DNA from: Thermoplasmata archaeon
GTDB taxonomy: Archaea > Thermoplasmatota > Thermoplasmata > Thermoplasmatales > Thermoplasmataceae
Assembly: GCA_021826795.1 (NCBI GenBank)
Contig: JAKAYM010000077.1
Coordinates: 1-8,723 of the forward strand
Length of the DNA stretch: 8,723 bases
Direction of reading: 5' to 3'
The stretch's first letter is position 1, and each line of letters begins with the position of its first letter. The translations under genes and the position numbers were made by a program. Shown here piece after piece: positions 6,599 through 8,723 of the stretch. The notes below the pieces were generated by a model. It did not search any database and was not told the DNA's origin. It saw nothing but the letters and a program-made list of their open reading frames with translations.

Positions 6599-7888
6599 AT
6601 GGATTTCGATGCTGCGTTTATAGGGTCCGGTGCCGGGGGTTACTATTCCGCCCTGAGATTGCTGAAACATAAAAAAAAGGTTCTGATCATTGAAAAGGAA
6701 AAATTCGGCGGTGAATGCCTGAATTACGGGTGTATCCCATCCAAGGCCCTTATAGAACTGAGCGAGGGAATCGAATATTTGAAGGATATGCCTGGAGTTT
6801 CCATGAAATACAATCTGGATATGAAGGAGTGGCAGAAATGGAAGCAATCAGTTGTTACACGGATAACCGGCGGTGCAGAGAAACTGTGCCTGAGCCTCGG
6901 AGCGAAGATAGTATACGGCACAGGGAGCGTAAAGGACAGAAATACTGTTACGGTCAATGGAATCGATTATTCGGCGGAAAACATAGTCATAGATACCGGA
7001 TCTGTACCTGTGAAAATAAAGGGTATAGATGATGTTTACTATAACAGGGAAATACTTGCCATGGAAAACATTCCTGACAAACTGGTGATAATAGGCGGTG
7101 GATATATAGGTGTTGAAATGGGAACCGCCTTCAGAAAACTGGGATCCGACGTTTATATAGTTGAAATGAAAGATAGAATACTTCCAGAAATAGAGGAAGA
7201 CCTTGCAAGGGAAGTTGATAAAAAGCTCAGGAAGCTGGGTATTAAGATCATGACAGGTAGTAAGGTGCAATCAGTGAAGAAAAACAAAAAGTATACAGTT
7301 ACAGTAGAGGGTGCCGATAATATAGAGGCGGATACGGTTCTCATGTCGGTAGGACGCATACCCAGTACAGCAGATACGGGAATAGAGAAACTGGGAATAC
7401 AGATGGATGGAAAATTCATACAGACAGATGAACACAAAAGGACAAATATAAACAATATATATGCCATAGGAGATGTTTCTGGTGGCCCCATGCTGGCACA
7501 TAAGGCATTCTATGATGGATACGTCGCTGCAGAAAATATTCTAGGTAGTGATACTGTTGTAGATTACAGGGCACTTCCCTTTGTTGTTTATACAGACCCT
7601 GAAATAGCATTTACTGGAAAAGCCGGTAGCAAATATAATAAAATACCGGTACTTGCAAACCCCAGATCGCTGACCATGAATCAGAAGGAAGGCTTCTTCA
7701 AACTTTACTACGATGATGATGGAAACATAACAGGTGCTGGAGTGGCTGCACCTCGATCCTCCGAATCTATAACTGAAATCAGTCTTGCAGTAGAATCAGG
7801 GCTTTCCATAGATGACCTGTTTCTGACAATACATCCGCATCCCACAGTTTCTGAGGGATTAAAAGATGCGGCGGAGAGAAATGACTAA
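6599..7888 (+). CDS. lpd: dihydrolipoamide dehydrogenase (E3 component)
   Basis: FAD flavoprotein that reoxidises dihydrolipoyl-E2 and reduces NAD+. The N-terminal FAD fold has GSGAGGYYSA (9-18), followed by the redox disulfide in GGECLNYGCIPSK (37-49), C40 and C45. The NAD fold has IIGGGYIGVEMG (164-175) and an acidic residue at the end of the second strand (E189 in YIVEM), which favours NAD+ over NADP+. The second FAD motif is IYAIGDVSGGPMLAHKA (287-303). The dimer-interface domain ends in HPHPTVSEG (412-420), with H414 as expected catalytic base and E419 its partner, completing the active site of the other subunit. At 429 residues it is compact compared with about 470 in bacteria. It reads IDTGS (131-135) where most relatives have ATGS. 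It begins directly after the E2 stop codon, and overlaps lipB by 8 bases. Confidence 0.95.
   Translation: MDFDAAFIGSGAGGYYSALRLLKHKKKVLIIEKEKFGGECLNYGCIPSKALIELSEGIEYLKDMPGVSMKYNLDMKEWQKWKQSVVTRITGGAEKLCLSLGAKIVYGTGSVKDRNTVTVNGIDYSAENIVIDTGSVPVKIKGIDDVYYNREILAMENIPDKLVIIGGGYIGVEMGTAFRKLGSDVYIVEMKDRILPEIEEDLAREVDKKLRKLGIKIMTGSKVQSVKKNKKYTVTVEGADNIEADTVLMSVGRIPSTADTGIEKLGIQMDGKFIQTDEHKRTNINNIYAIGDVSGGPMLAHKAFYDGYVAAENILGSDTVVDYRALPFVVYTDPEIAFTGKAGSKYNKIPVLANPRSLTMNQKEGFFKLYYDDDGNITGAGVAAPRSSESITEISLAVESGLSIDDLFLTIHPHPTVSEGLKDAAERND
7873..7878 (+). promoter_or_regulatory. Shine-Dalgarno site deciding the lipB start
   Basis: GGAGAG (with GGAG at 7873-7876, 4 bases clear of the ATG) precedes ATG 7881. 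It favours that start over ATG 7866 in the same frame, which would add MRRRE, has no purine-rich site at the right distance and would overlap E3 by 23 bases instead of 8. Confidence 0.55.
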
Positions 7889-8525
7889 TTACTGGACCGA
7901 TCTGGGAAAAATAGGATACAGTGATGCACTCAATTTACAGTATAAGCTCGTAAAGGCCAGGAAGGATAATCAAATTCCTGATACTGTATTATTTCTGGAG
8001 CACTATAGTGTTTACACCATAGGCAGGAAAAGTGACCCCTCAAATTACAGTAATGTAGATGTAATAAAAACAGATCGTGGCGGAGATGTTACATACCACG
8101 GTGAAGGCCAGCTTGTCACATATTTTATTTTTGATGTAAGAATCAACGGCAAAAAGGAGGTCAGGAAGCTTCTTGAAAGTATAGAGGAATCATATATAGA
8201 TATGCTGAAATCCTATGGTTACAGGGCCATGCTATACGGGGAGCCCGGCATATGGATCGATGATAGAGGAGAGAAAAGGAAGGTTGCCTCACTGGGAATG
8301 GCTGTTGATGATTATGTTTCCTATCATGGCATGGCACTCAATATATCCCCATCGGTAATGAAGGGCTTCAGCCTCATAAATCCATGCGGCATGAATAACA
8401 ATGTAATATCCTACGTAGATATACCAAGAGAGAAGGCAATAAAATCTCTGATAAATGAATTTTCCATGCATTTCGGAAGGTTTACTGAAGTTGAAAACAA
8501 AAATATGCTCAGGATTCCCTTTTAA
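7881..8525 (+). CDS. lipB: lipoyl(octanoyl) transferase
   Basis: Transfers an octanoyl group to the lipoyl-domain lysine of E2, the step before LipA. Of 214 residues numbered from ATG 7881, the signatures are LEHYSVYTIGR (39-49), DRGGDVTYHGEGQLVTY (65-81), KVASLGMAV (134-142) with K134 as catalytic lysine, HGMALNI (149-155), and INPCGM (166-171) with C169 as the acyl-thioester cysteine. The Cys/Lys pair and PCG motif separate LipB from the lipoate ligases (LplA), which have no equivalent cysteine. Where LipB usually reads HGPGQL, this has HGEGQL (E75). Last gene of the operon; its 3' end overlaps the convergent adenosyltransferase by 17 bases. Bacterial LipB takes octanoyl from acyl carrier protein, so the donor in an archaeon is an open question. 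Confidence 0.93.
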   Translation: MTNYWTDLGKIGYSDALNLQYKLVKARKDNQIPDTVLFLEHYSVYTIGRKSDPSNYSNVDVIKTDRGGDVTYHGEGQLVTYFIFDVRINGKKEVRKLLESIEESYIDMLKSYGYRAMLYGEPGIWIDDRGEKRKVASLGMAVDDYVSYHGMALNISPSVMKGFSLINPCGMNNNVISYVDIPREKAIKSLINEFSMHFGRFTEVENKNMLRIPF

Positions 8526-8723
8526 TATCCCATATACGTTCTACTATCCCGAGACGTTTGTTTGATGCCAGCGCCTGCATAAAGAGCACAGATGAAAGCC
8601 TGTTAAGATATATCATAATATACTTGTTCATGGGCATCTGTTTTGAAACGAATACGGCAAGCCTTTCGGTTCGGCGGGCAACGGTTCTTGCCATGTGCAA
8701 TGAAACCGCTTCCAGACTAGATC
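8509..8723 (-). CDS. ATP:cob(I)alamin adenosyltransferase, PduO type (partial, C-terminal part)
   Basis: Only the last 70 codons or so are in the window; the gene continues beyond the right edge, where the reading frame is still open. It makes adenosylcobalamin from cob(I)alamin and ATP, acting as a trimer of five-helix bundles. Evidence is the family signature HMARTVARRTER followed by NKYIMIYLNRLSSVLF. The arginines and glutamate of RTVxRRxER match R119, R124 and E126 of the structurally solved T. acidophilum protein Ta1434, sites of methylmalonic aciduria mutations in the human enzyme. The usual LSD of YLNRLSD is LSS here. The apparent start at 8700 is an internal leucine (TTG), not the true start. 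Convergent with lipB. In T. acidophilum, from memory, the homologue also neighbours the E3 gene (Ta1435). Confidence 0.85.
   Translation of the reverse strand, partial: SSLEAVSLHMARTVARRTERLAVFVSKQMPMNKYIMIYLNRLSSVLFMQALASNKRLGIVERIWDIKRES

Larger units (their letters stand above)
2581..8525 (+). other. operon: lipA-E1alpha-E1beta-E2-E3-lipB
   Basis: Six same-strand genes with junctions of -8, -4, +13, 0 and -8 bases share a single visible promoter at 2552. Four of the five inner starts carry clear GAGG or GGTGAT sites, and the lipB start a weaker GGAG. The order follows the reaction order of the complex, flanked by the two lipoyl-assembly enzymes. Co-transcription is inferred from spacing and lack of internal promoters. 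Confidence 0.85.

Noticed and set aside
6715..7032. 105-codon plus-strand frame inside E3
   Set aside because: Out of frame within conserved FAD and linker parts of E3; no ribosome site and no recognisable domain.
7866..7880. Upstream ATG giving lipB five extra residues
   Set aside because: GGAG at 7873-7876 fits ATG 7881; the extra MRRRE is not a LipB feature and just reflects the E3 3' end.
7881..8525. lipB as a lipoate-protein ligase (LplA)
   Set aside because: It has the PCG cysteine, the KVASLG lysine and HGxGQL of LipB and lacks the R-R-x-S/T-G-G-G ligase motif.
1..8723. Mobile elements, CRISPR arrays, tRNA/rRNA genes, toxin-antitoxin or defence genes
   Set aside because: No transposase-like frames, no spaced repeats, no cloverleaf-like segment; non-coding gaps are all 80 bp or shorter and are explained by promoters and ribosome sites.

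Overview
The window reads as chromosomal DNA from an archaeon, most likely the order Thermoplasmatales (Thermoplasma/Ferroplasma/Picrophilus group). Reasons: it is AT-rich with AGA/AGG-dominated arginine codons. TATA boxes lie about 25 bp upstream of ATG starts that lack a leader. Inner genes carry GGTGAT-type Shine-Dalgarno sites. The gene order also matches what I recall for Thermoplasma acidophilum, where a 2-oxoacid dehydrogenase cluster (Ta1438-Ta1435) sits next to a PduO-type adenosyltransferase (Ta1434). The genus is not resolved.

Layout. Positions 1-66 hold an AT-rich promoter region. 67-1473 encodes a 12-helix MFS carrier of the phosphate:H+ symporter type. 1511-2500 encodes dihydropteroate synthase with a long N-terminal extension, from its own promoter. 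An 80-bp gap (2501-2580) carries palindromic TTAACG elements and a near-perfect TATA box. From 2581 to 8525 six genes run head to tail with overlaps or almost no spacing: lipA (lipoyl synthase), E1alpha, E1beta, E2 and E3 of a branched-chain-type 2-oxoacid dehydrogenase complex, and lipB (octanoyltransferase). At the right edge, on the opposite strand, is the C-terminal part of an ATP:cob(I)alamin adenosyltransferase whose 3' end overlaps that of lipB.

How it works together. E1 (alpha2beta2, TPP) decarboxylates a 2-oxoacid and passes the acyl group to the lipoyl lysine of E2. E2 makes acyl-CoA, and E3 reoxidises dihydrolipoyl with NAD+. LipB attaches an octanoyl group to E2 and LipA inserts two sulfurs, so the operon encodes both the machine and the enzymes that make its cofactor. 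The main puzzle is the octanoyl donor: bacterial LipB uses octanoyl-ACP, which archaea are generally thought to lack.

All eight complete genes look intact. I see no mobile element, CRISPR array, tRNA or rRNA. I did not find a wholly unknown protein family. The most interesting points are the archaeal LipA/LipB-OADHC operon, its candidate operator, the DHPS extension, and several substitutions in otherwise conserved motifs.
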